This document shows, piece after piece, positions 1-4,643 of a stretch of 5,416 nucleotides of DNA (the first letter of the stretch is position 1; every line of letters begins with the position of its first letter). The notes under the pieces are model-generated. The model was not told where the DNA came from. It searched no databases and saw nothing but the letters and a program-made list of their open reading frames with translations. Source of the stretch: an uncultured Rhizobiaceae group bacterium (lineage in GTDB: Bacteria; Pseudomonadota; Alphaproteobacteria; Rhizobiales; Rhizobiaceae); assembly GCA_937944075.1 (NCBI GenBank), contig CALDZZ010000125.1, positions 1-5,416 of the forward strand, written 5' to 3'. The position numbers were made by a program, and so were the translations under genes.

Positions 1-23
1 GGCATGAGGTCGGTTCTTTAGGA

Positions 24-94
24 TGTTGGTGGCACCAACAAAGTACCATAGAGAACCAAAAGCACCAACAAATAAACCAACAAATTTGTTGGTT
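24..94. repeat. Cluster of ACCAACAAA repeats and palindromes
   Basis: The 9-mer ACCAACAAA occurs at 34-42, 64-72 and 76-84, and as its reverse complement TTTGTTGGT at 85-93. The first two copies belong to an 11-base direct repeat GCACCAACAAA (32-42 and 62-72) exactly 30 bases apart. The third copy and its complement form a perfect 20-base palindrome, AACCAACAAATTTGTTGGTT (75-94). A further inverted repeat, TGTTGGTG-g-CACCAACA, spans 24-40. No open reading frame of useful length covers the stretch. These repeats are read directly. Their function is unknown: repeated protein-binding sites, a recombination site or a transcription terminator are all possible. Confidence 0.85.
75..94. repeat. Perfect 20-base palindrome
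   Basis: AACCAACAAATTTGTTGGTT is fully self-complementary around the 84/85 junction. As RNA it would fold with at least seven pairs, AACCAAC/GTTGGTT. It is about 100 bases beyond the 3' end of the minus-strand tRNA gene. On that strand it is followed by TATTTG, which is only a weak U-rich tail, so a terminator role for the tRNA transcript is possible but not convincing. A site for a dimeric DNA-binding protein fits equally well. Confidence 0.8.
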
Positions 95-192
95 CTTATT
101 GCACTTCTTTGGATTGCTTTGTATGCTAATAGTTTTTAAGGCGTTGTTTTTTTAAATAATTTTACTTATTTGAATTTTATTGGATATATAAA

Positions 193-277
193 TGGTGCCC
201 CCCGCCGGAATCGAACCGGCACTCCCGAAGGAACGGGATTTTGAATCCCGCGCGTCTACCAATTCCACCAGAGGGGC
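193..277 (-). tRNA. tRNA-Leu (anticodon CAA)
   Basis: This 85-base class II tRNA reads UUG codons. On the minus strand it starts GCCCCTC, which pairs with GGGGGGC at the 3' end with one T-G wobble. The discriminator A (196) and an encoded CCA (195-193) follow. The D region contains TGGTAGACGC. The anticodon stem CGGGA/TCCCG (250-234) encloses TTCAAAA, giving CAA at 243-241. The long variable arm (233-221) has a TCC-TTCG-GGA hairpin, typical of leucine tRNAs. The T arm is GCCGG-TTCGAAT-CCGGC (220-204). All class II elements are present and nothing is degenerate. It appears to be transcribed alone, away from the yqaA-like gene. Confidence 0.97.
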
Positions 278-318
278 ACGTTTTGGATTTGATTGAAATC
301 CGTTGGTAGTGTGGCGCG

Positions 319-346
319 AATATAGTCAGCCGAATGCCAGCGTCAA
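319..346 (-). promoter_or_regulatory. Sigma-70-type promoter of tRNA-Leu
   Basis: On the minus strand TTGACG (346-341) and TATATT (324-319) are separated by 16 bases, close to the housekeeping consensus. Transcription would start near 311-312, giving a leader of about 35 bases before the mature tRNA 5' end at 277. The promoter lies in the divergent gap and overlaps what would be an N-terminal extension of the yqaA-like frame. That supports the shorter start for that gene. Confidence 0.7.
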
Positions 347-440
347 CACAAATTCGCGGTTTTCGGGTTTTTTGTCATCCTCTTTACACTTTTGCGCTAA
401 TCATGCATTTGAAATTCACGAACAATGGCGCAGGTGCAAT

Positions 441-1022
441 ATGATTCGCAGACTTTATGACTGGTGCTTTTCGCTGGCGCGCCACAAGGGGGCAACGCCC
501 ACGCTTGCCGGGGTTTCCTTTATCGAAAGCTCGGTCTTTCCAATTCCTCCAGATGTCCTGCTCATTCCAATGGTGCTTGCCAAACGTCACAAGTGGATTT
601 TTTATGCAACGGTTTGCACGGTAGCTTCTGTTCTGGGAGCGTTTTTGGGCTATGCGATCGGCGCTTTCCTTTATGAAACGATTGGGCAGCCGGTCCTTGC
701 CTTTTATGGCAAGGAAGATTCCTTCGACAAGGTAAGCGAGTGGTATAATACCTGGGGCGGTTGGGGCGTTCTGTTTGCTGCGGTGACGCCCTTTCCCTAC
801 AAGGTGCTGACGATTTTTTCCGGAGCAACGGGGCTTGATCTTTTAACCTTTGCAGTCGTCAGTGTGATTGGACGGGGGCTTCGGTTCTTTCTTGTCTCCG
901 GGCTGTTATACTGGATCGGCGATCCCATTCGCGAGTTTATTGAAAAACGACTTGGCTTGATGTTTACTCTGGGCATGATTCTCCTGATTGGCGGGTTTCT
1001 TTCTGTAAAGTTTATTTTCTGA
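441..1022 (+). CDS. YqaA-type DedA/VTT family inner-membrane protein
   Basis: This 193-residue hydrophobic protein resembles the YqaA branch of the DedA/SNARE-associated superfamily. DedA proteins are linked to undecaprenyl-phosphate or lipid recycling and membrane homeostasis, but the YqaA branch has no settled substrate. The N-terminal re-entrant segment has the family-like E29-SSVFPIPPD38 motif. The second has TPFPYK (116-121) followed by a GATG run. Membrane stretches are visible around 53-78, 107-130, 134-160 and 173-193. I chose ATG 441 because MIRRLYDW is the family-like N terminus. An in-frame TTG at 303 would add 46 residues of non-family sequence crossing the tRNA promoter. The Shine-Dalgarno is weak (AGGTG). 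The dsbB start is two bases after the stop, so co-expression is likely. Confidence 0.85.
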   Translation: MIRRLYDWCFSLARHKGATPTLAGVSFIESSVFPIPPDVLLIPMVLAKRHKWIFYATVCTVASVLGAFLGYAIGAFLYETIGQPVLAFYGKEDSFDKVSEWYNTWGGWGVLFAAVTPFPYKVLTIFSGATGLDLLTFAVVSVIGRGLRFFLVSGLLYWIGDPIREFIEKRLGLMFTLGMILLIGGFLSVKFIF

Positions 1023-1024
1023 CC

Positions 1025-1561
1025 ATGCTTGATACACCTGTTCCCCACACGCATTTGAAGTTTTATATCCTTGTCTTTGCCGGTATGTGCGCTGTCATTC
1101 TTTCTGCGCTGGCATTTGAACACATTGGCGGCTATCAGCCCTGCAAGCTCTGCCTTGAGCAACGTGAGCCGTGGTATGTTGCAATTCCGCTAATGGCGCT
1201 TGCCTGCATTTCCCTGTTCATGAAGTGGCCTGCCTGTTTGACCCGTGGGTTGATGTTGATTGGCGGATTGTTGATGGCTTATTCGCTGGTATTGGCTATT
1301 CGCCATGCAGGCGTCGAGTGGAGCTGGTGGGAAGGTCCTGGCGGGTGTGGCGTTGTTGAAGGGGGGCTTGCAACCAATACAACCGATTTCCTCAAACAGC
1401 TTCAACAAACCGTACCTCCTTCATGCAAGGAACCTGCGCTTCGGGTGCTGGGTCTTTCCTTCGCCGGCTGGAATGCGATCGTCAGCCTTATGCTTGGAAT
1501 GATTGCCTTCAAGACAGCACTGTCTGATGGCAGACAGCCTGAATTGCCAGCGGCAGTCTGA
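1025..1561 (+). CDS. dsbB: Disulfide bond formation protein B (DsbB)
   Basis: This 178-residue inner-membrane protein should re-oxidise periplasmic DsbA and pass the electrons to quinone. Both catalytic cysteine pairs are present. C40-KL-C43 is followed by LEQR, with R47 matching the quinone-contacting arginine after the CxxC in E. coli DsbB. C108 (GGCG) and C134 (PPSC) lie in the second periplasmic loop. Four helices fit about 13-31, 51-66, 73-92 and 141-164, and the length is normal for the family. The start lies two bases after the upstream stop with no strong ribosome-binding site, which suggests translational coupling to the yqaA-like gene. No dsbA is in the window. The tail after about 165 is polar and not conserved in character. 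Confidence 0.95.
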   Translation: MLDTPVPHTHLKFYILVFAGMCAVILSALAFEHIGGYQPCKLCLEQREPWYVAIPLMALACISLFMKWPACLTRGLMLIGGLLMAYSLVLAIRHAGVEWSWWEGPGGCGVVEGGLATNTTDFLKQLQQTVPPSCKEPALRVLGLSFAGWNAIVSLMLGMIAFKTALSDGRQPELPAAV

Positions 1562-1594
1562 AAAAAATCCTGACCGATTTAAGTTCAACTCATG

Positions 1595-1610
1595 AAAGCA
1601 TTGAGGCTTT
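1595..1610. terminator. Weak hairpin between convergent genes
   Basis: The 59-base gap between the convergent dsbB and HNH gene ends contains AAAGC-ATTGAG-GCTTT, a five-pair stem. Neither strand shows a U-run directly after it. On the minus strand a run of seven T (complement of the A-run at 1561-1567) lies about 27 bases further on. It is a possible weak bidirectional terminator and the only such structure I see in this gap. Confidence 0.25.
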
Positions 1611-1620
1611 AAGGTAACTT

Positions 1621-2181
1621 CTATGGCTCTAGCGGGCTGTCCCAATAGAGAAAATCCATCCAGCTTTCGTGCAAGTGATTTGGAGGGAATTTCCGACCGT
1701 TTTTGTGCAACTGCTCAACATGCGGCACGTAGGGTGTCTGGCGCGGAAACATCTGCGCATCCTTCGGCAGTTTGTTTGCCTTGCGCAGATTGCAGGGTGA
1801 GCAGGCGGCGCAAACATTTGTCCAGCTTGTAACGCCGCCCTTGGAGCGGGGTATAACATGGTCAAATGTCAGCTCTCCCTCGCTGGAACCACAATACTGA
1901 CACTCAAAGCTGTCACGCAGGAAGACATTAAAGCGGGTGAAGGCAGGGGTTGATGAAGGCCTGACATAGTTTTTCAGGCTTACCACGCTGGGTAGAGCCA
2001 TTTGAAAAGAGGGGCTGGAAATTGCAAAGTCATATTCAGCGACGATGTTTACACGGTCCAGGAAGACAGCCTTGATAGCATCCTGCCATGACCATAAAGA
2101 TAGTGGATAATAGCTGAGCGGACGGTAATCCGCATTTAAAACCAGTGTTGGATTGGCTTCAGGCTTTACTGCAATTGTCAT
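1621..2181 (-). CDS. Small HNH endonuclease-like protein
   Basis: This 186-residue protein has an intact HNH nuclease domain in its second half. Two zinc-type cysteine pairs (C94-QY-C97 and C127-SP-C130) flank the ββα-metal core D107-H108, N122 and N131. The N-terminal half (about 13-72), beginning LVLNADYRPLSYYPLSLWSW, is the conserved leader of a chromosomal HNH family common in rhizobia and other bacteria. I see no restriction partner, intein or intron, so it looks like a resident orphan nuclease. Its substrate and role are unknown. I chose ATG 2181 because a strong GGGAGGGG (2192-2185) precedes it and the family-like sequence starts soon after. The GTG at 2208 lacks both. It has its own candidate promoter and converges on dsbB. 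Confidence 0.9.
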   Translation of the reverse strand: MTIAVKPEANPTLVLNADYRPLSYYPLSLWSWQDAIKAVFLDRVNIVAEYDFAISSPSFQMALPSVVSLKNYVRPSSTPAFTRFNVFLRDSFECQYCGSSEGELTFDHVIPRSKGGVTSWTNVCAACSPCNLRKANKLPKDAQMFPRQTPYVPHVEQLHKNGRKFPPNHLHESWMDFLYWDSPLEP

Positions 2182-2184
2182 TGA

Positions 2185-2192
2185 CCCCTCCC
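2185..2192 (-). promoter_or_regulatory. Strong ribosome-binding site deciding the HNH gene start
   Basis: On the minus strand GGGAGGGG is followed after a few bases (TCA) by ATG at 2181-2179. It is the purine-rich site closest to consensus in the window and favours ATG 2181 over GTG 2208. Confidence 0.75.
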
Positions 2193-2225
2193 GTATTCGA
2201 ATGGACACGGCGACATGACTGCATC

Positions 2226-2254
2226 ATTATAGCAGATTACAGTAGATATATAAC
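2226..2254 (-). promoter_or_regulatory. Candidate promoter of the HNH gene
   Basis: A perfect TATAAT (2231-2226) lies on the minus strand, with transcription expected near 2219 and a leader of about 38 bases. At 17 bases upstream the -35 is only GTTATA (2254-2249); TTATAT fits at 16 bases. The weak -35 and the inverted repeat immediately upstream suggest that a regulator may help or block polymerase. Confidence 0.55.
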
Positions 2255-2282
2255 GCTTGTAATATGTTGAATTGAAAGCGTT
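2252..2282. repeat. Inverted repeat upstream of the HNH promoter
   Basis: AACGCTT (2252-2258) and AAGCGTT (2276-2282) are perfect 7-base inverted repeats with a 17-base spacer. Relative to the predicted HNH start they cover about -33 to -63, overlapping the weak -35. An operator or activator site is a reasonable reading. Alternatively, the RNA form could act as a loose terminator for the alkA transcript arriving from the right, although the loop is long and no U-run follows. Confidence 0.5.
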
Positions 2283-2297
2283 TTCTCCTTGTTACTT

Positions 2298-2307
2298 CCA
2301 CGCGTGG
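2298..2307. repeat. 10-base palindrome CCACGCGTGG
   Basis: CCACGCGTGG is perfectly self-complementary and lies 21 bases past the alkA stop on the minus strand. A shorter GTTTT-tc-AAAAC inverted repeat is at 2315-2326. Neither is followed by a good U-run, so neither is a canonical terminator. They are the only structures seen directly after alkA. Confidence 0.4.
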
Positions 2308-2327
2308 CATTCTTGTTTTTCAAAACG

Positions 2328-2972
2328 TCAGACGGGTTGCCCCTTGCCTGAGCCTTTCACGCTTTCATAGTATGACCAAAAAAGCCTTGTGGCTATCCCC
2401 CTGTAAGGAGACCATTTTGTGGCAATCTGTCTCAGGTGTTTTTCATCCGGCCGGTTTTCCAGGTTGTTTGCGTGGCGATAGGCTTCGCGGATTGCAACAT
2501 CGCCTGCGGCAAAGATGTCTGGATGACCGGTGCAAAAGAGCAGATAGATTTCTGCAGTCCATGGGCCGATGCCCTTGAGTTCAGTCAGTTTTGCAATGGC
2601 TTCTTCAGCTTTCAGCTCTGAAATTGTATCGAGATTGAGCGTACCATCCGTAATCGCTTGTGCACAATTTGCAATCGCCGTTTGCTTGGCGCGGGTGAGG
2701 CCTGTCGCGATCAGGGTTTCTTGGGTTTGTGCAAGAAAGTTTTGAGGCGTGACGGGATTAATAAGGTCAACAAAGCGTCGGTGGATTGCAGAGGCTGATG
2801 CGGTTGAAACATGCTGGCCTATGATAATGCGCGAAAGTCCGGCAAAGCCTGGTGCTTCACGACGCAGAAGCACCTTGCCTGCATGCTTTATTATTGGTTT
2901 CAGGTCAGGATCAAGTTTTTGAAGTGCCAGAAGCCCTGACTGAATGTCCTCACCGGTTTCAATTGTTTTCAT
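2328..2972 (-). CDS. alkA: DNA-3-methyladenine glycosylase II (AlkA type)
   Basis: This HhH-GPD base-excision repair glycosylase of 214 residues should remove alkylated purines such as 3-methyladenine. The helix-hairpin-helix is LKGIGPWTA (132-140). The catalytic aspartate is D158 in AAGDVAIREAY. Tryptophan W138 sits where Nth/OGG-type enzymes carry the catalytic lysine, so this is a monofunctional glycosylase. GFAGLSRIIIGQHVS (42-56) and WSPYRGIAT (187-195) are further family signatures. There is no iron-sulfur cysteine cluster and no Ada-like domain. It is shorter than E. coli AlkA, as is usual for the compact rhizobial form. The start is uncertain: ATG 2972 matches the family N terminus (MKTIET), ATG 2978 is two codons upstream, TTG 3011 is unlikely, and no clear Shine-Dalgarno precedes any of them. 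Confidence 0.9.
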   Translation of the reverse strand: MKTIETGEDIQSGLLALQKLDPDLKPIIKHAGKVLLRREAPGFAGLSRIIIGQHVSTASASAIHRRFVDLINPVTPQNFLAQTQETLIATGLTRAKQTAIANCAQAITDGTLNLDTISELKAEEAIAKLTELKGIGPWTAEIYLLFCTGHPDIFAAGDVAIREAYRHANNLENRPDEKHLRQIATKWSPYRGIATRLFWSYYESVKGSGKGQPV

Positions 2973-2998
2973 AATCATATGTTCAATTTGCAGTTTAT

Positions 2999-3027
2999 TT
3001 GGTATCAGCAAAAAACAGATATCTCAA
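2999..3027 (-). promoter_or_regulatory. Tentative alkA promoter
   Basis: On the minus strand TTGAGA (3027-3022) and TACCAA (3004-2999) are 17 bases apart, in the gap between alkA and the divergent membrane-protein gene. The -35 is good and the -10 poor. A start near 2992 would lie downstream of the TTG at 3011 and so exclude it as an initiation codon. No convincing plus-strand promoter was found in the same gap. Confidence 0.3.
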
Positions 3028-3045
3028 TAAAGTGGCAAGGTGCAT

Positions 3046-3837
3046 ATGGTTTTCACATTACCCCAGAATTTTGATCAGGCGTTTGTCATGTTTGTACCAT
3101 TCATAACGCTATTGGTTGGTCTGGTATATTTTCTTTTTCCGAGAAAGGTTCTGGGTTTTTGTGGTGTTGAGGCTGTTGAAGGCAAACCACATGCCATTGG
3201 CGAGGGGCGGTCTTCTTATGCCGGGATATTGATTGCATCTGGCGCTGGGTGTTTATTCCTGCAAGAACCTTTGGCGCTTCAACCAGGGCTTAATCTCATG
3301 CTTGCCTTTGCGTGGTTGATTGCCGGTTTTGGCATCATGATCCAGGGGCTGGTGGATGACGGGCTGGATTTCAGGGTCTTCGGCAGAATGCTTGCCAGTC
3401 TGATTCTTGGCAGCGTTGCACTTCAGACGGCTGAATTGTTGGAAGTTAATCCCCAGATGCCCCGGTTTGCGGTTGACTGGGTATTTTTCATGGTGGCGCT
3501 TTTAACAGCCGGTCTGGGATTGGTTTCATTATTAACTCCCAAAATTGCGCTCGGCATATTGAAATTGAAGCCACAAGAAACTTTCCCCTATGCCAAGGGA
3601 GAGCCAAGAGGGGTTCTTGCCGGATTTTATCTGTCATTGGGTGCAACCTATCTTTTGGTACCGCAAGCGCAGCTCTTTCTGGGCTTTGTTCTGGGAGCGG
3701 CTTGGTTATTGACCGGTATTGGACGGTTGGTCTCAATTTTCGTTGATAGAGGTGCTACTTTATACAATTTTGCCGGCATGGTTTTTGAAGCGGGCATTGG
3801 ATTTTTACTGATTGGGCTGCTGCTGGGTATCATTTAA
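3046..3837 (+). CDS. Eight-helix membrane protein with internal duplication
   Basis: This 263-residue protein is almost entirely hydrophobic, with about eight helices (12-31, 57-73, 83-102, 110-130, 145-164, 190-206, 209-232, 242-263). The two halves are copies of one four-helix unit. P32 aligns with P165, R55-SSYAG with R188-GVLAG, and G66 with G199 at a shift of 133. W90 aligns with W220 and G94 with G224 at 130, and each half carries a VDDG/VDRG loop (103-106, 233-236). The unit resembles the DUF4345-like small membrane proteins, but I cannot confirm the family. Function is unknown. ATG 3046 is chosen because AAGG lies five bases before it; the GTG at 3040 has no such site. It diverges from alkA and precedes the atp operon by 244 bases. 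Confidence 0.8.
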   Translation: MVFTLPQNFDQAFVMFVPFITLLVGLVYFLFPRKVLGFCGVEAVEGKPHAIGEGRSSYAGILIASGAGCLFLQEPLALQPGLNLMLAFAWLIAGFGIMIQGLVDDGLDFRVFGRMLASLILGSVALQTAELLEVNPQMPRFAVDWVFFMVALLTAGLGLVSLLTPKIALGILKLKPQETFPYAKGEPRGVLAGFYLSLGATYLLVPQAQLFLGFVLGAAWLLTGIGRLVSIFVDRGATLYNFAGMVFEAGIGFLLIGLLLGII

Positions 3838-3870
3838 GTGAGATTATCTAGTCCATTGGTATAGATTTTA

Positions 3871-3903
3871 TTGGAATCAGCGCTCTGCGACACATGATTC
3901 CAA
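3871..3903. repeat. 9-base inverted repeat after the membrane-protein gene
   Basis: TTGGAATCA (3871-3879) and TGATTCCAA (3895-3903) are perfect complements around a 15-base spacer, beginning 34 bases after the stop at 3837. As RNA this is a nine-pair stem that could end transcription before the atp operon. However, the following bases (ACTATTTCG) hold only a short T-run, so an intrinsic terminator is uncertain. It could equally be an operator. Confidence 0.5.
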
Positions 3904-3965
3904 ACTATTTCGCAAACCTGTGTTGCGACTCAAAAAAGCCTATGCTAGAGGGAGCGCGGAATTGC

Positions 3966-4006
3966 TGTAAATTTTATGGCATCACTTCCAACAATTCGAA
4001 TTTACA
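3966..4006. repeat. Inverted repeat with embedded palindrome upstream of atpH
   Basis: TGTAAATT (3966-3973) and AATTTACA (3999-4006) are perfect 8-base inverted repeats with a 25-base spacer. The right arm overlaps a 10-base palindrome AATTCGAATT (3993-4002). The arms lie over the -35 and spacer of one candidate atp promoter, so a regulatory site is possible. Confidence 0.4.
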
Positions 4007-4014
4007 AGTGTTAT
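3986..4014 (+). promoter_or_regulatory. Low-confidence atp operon promoter
   Basis: TTCCAA (3986-3991) and TGTTAT (4009-4014) are 17 bases apart, and a start near 4021 would give a leader of about 60 bases before atpH. Both boxes are imperfect. An alternative -10, TATGCT at 3941-3946, has no good -35 at normal spacing (TTGCGA at 3923 is only 12 bases away). The operon promoter very probably lies in 3838-4081, but its exact place is not decided by the sequence alone. Confidence 0.25.
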
Positions 4015-4081
4015 GGTGGGCCGCCCTTTTTATTGCTAGAGGGTCTGGAATATCAGGCACACGGCAGAAAAAGATATATCA

Positions 4082-4642
4082 GTGGCAAATTCTGAAATGA
4101 TGATTTCCGGTGTGACATCTCGATACGCTTCAGCGTTGTTCGATTTGGCTTTGGCCGAGAAAAAAATTCCTGCCGTGGAGAAAGATTTGGGTCGCTTTGA
4201 AAAACTTCTTGAAGGAAGTGAAGACTTGAAGCGACTTGTTGTTTCACCTGTTTTCTCCGCGGATGATCAATCTAACGCAATAGATGCGATTTTGACTAAA
4301 GCAAAAATTACCGGCCTTGTTGGCAACTTCATTCGTGTTGTTGCCAAAAACAGGCGCCTGTCTGCCATGCAGGACATGCTTCCTGCATACAGAAAGCTTG
4401 CAGCACTTCATCGCGGCGAAGTAACCGCTGATGTTACCGTTGCGCAAAAGCTTAACGCAGCTCAGGAAAAAGAATTGAAAGCCGCACTCAAGAGTGTGGT
4501 TGGCAAAGACGTTGCAATTAATGCAACTGTTGATCCGTCGATACTCGGCGGAATGATCGTGAAAGTTGGTTCCAGACAGATTGATACATCTCTCAAGACC
4601 CGTCTTTCGTCACTAAAGCTTGCGCTCAAAGAGGTCGGCTAA
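4082..4642 (+). CDS. atpH: F1Fo ATP synthase delta subunit
   Basis: Delta (OSCP homologue) links the top of the F1 α3β3 ring to the peripheral b stalk. The protein is 186 residues, a normal family length. Its N-terminal six-helix domain begins ISGVTSRYASALFDLAL (8-24) and continues through VEKDLGRFEKLL. The C-terminal region from 150 (VDPSILGGMIVKVGSRQID) matches the delta/OSCP signature, ending in LKLALKEVG as in Brucella-type homologues. The GTG at 4082 is chosen because MANSEMMISGV aligns in length with rhizobial N termini. The ATGs at 4097 and 4100 would trim only five or six residues. The Shine-Dalgarno is weak and A-rich. It is the first gene of the F1 operon here; atpA begins one base after its stop. 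Confidence 0.96.
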   Translation: MANSEMMISGVTSRYASALFDLALAEKKIPAVEKDLGRFEKLLEGSEDLKRLVVSPVFSADDQSNAIDAILTKAKITGLVGNFIRVVAKNRRLSAMQDMLPAYRKLAALHRGEVTADVTVAQKLNAAQEKELKAALKSVVGKDVAINATVDPSILGGMIVKVGSRQIDTSLKTRLSSLKLALKEVG

Positions 4643-4643
4643 C

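Larger units (their letters stand above)
3943..4043 (+). repeat. 10-base direct repeat TGCTAGAGGG in the atp leader
   Basis: TGCTAGAGGG occurs at 3943-3952 and again at 4034-4043, both in the 244-base stretch before atpH and 91 bases apart. The first copy is preceded by TA, making TATGCT, a plausible -10. The second lies 17 bases after TTATGG (4011-4016). They may therefore mark tandem promoters or two sites for one regulator. The repeat is certain; the reading is inference. Confidence 0.45.

Noticed and set aside
154..171. AAATAA/TTATTT hairpin as a tRNA terminator
   Set aside because: It is a six-pair A-T stem without a U-run on the tRNA strand; such structures are expected by chance in AT-rich DNA.
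303..440. In-frame N-terminal extension of the yqaA-like protein from TTG 303
   Set aside because: It crosses the well-formed tRNA-Leu promoter, begins with a rare TTG lacking a ribosome-binding site, and the 46 extra residues do not look like the family. No convincing plus-strand promoter could be placed in 278-440 either.
797..1162. 121-codon minus-strand frame across the yqaA/dsbB junction
   Set aside because: It lies opposite two clear genes and has a composition typical of antisense reading; it is a shadow frame.
2182..2208. Alternative GTG start at 2208 for the HNH gene
   Set aside because: It lacks a ribosome-binding site and would place the strong GGGAGGGG site inside the coding region, just before the better ATG at 2181.
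4015..4031. GC-rich GGGCCGCCC followed by TTTTT as an intrinsic terminator
   Set aside because: Only three pairs can form around a three-base loop, and the flanking bases do not extend the stem, so it is too weak to terminate transcription.
3894..4100. 68-codon plus-strand reading frame in the atp leader
   Set aside because: Its ATG lies inside the 3871-3903 inverted repeat, it has no ribosome-binding site, it runs into atpH, and the protein shows no recognisable pattern.
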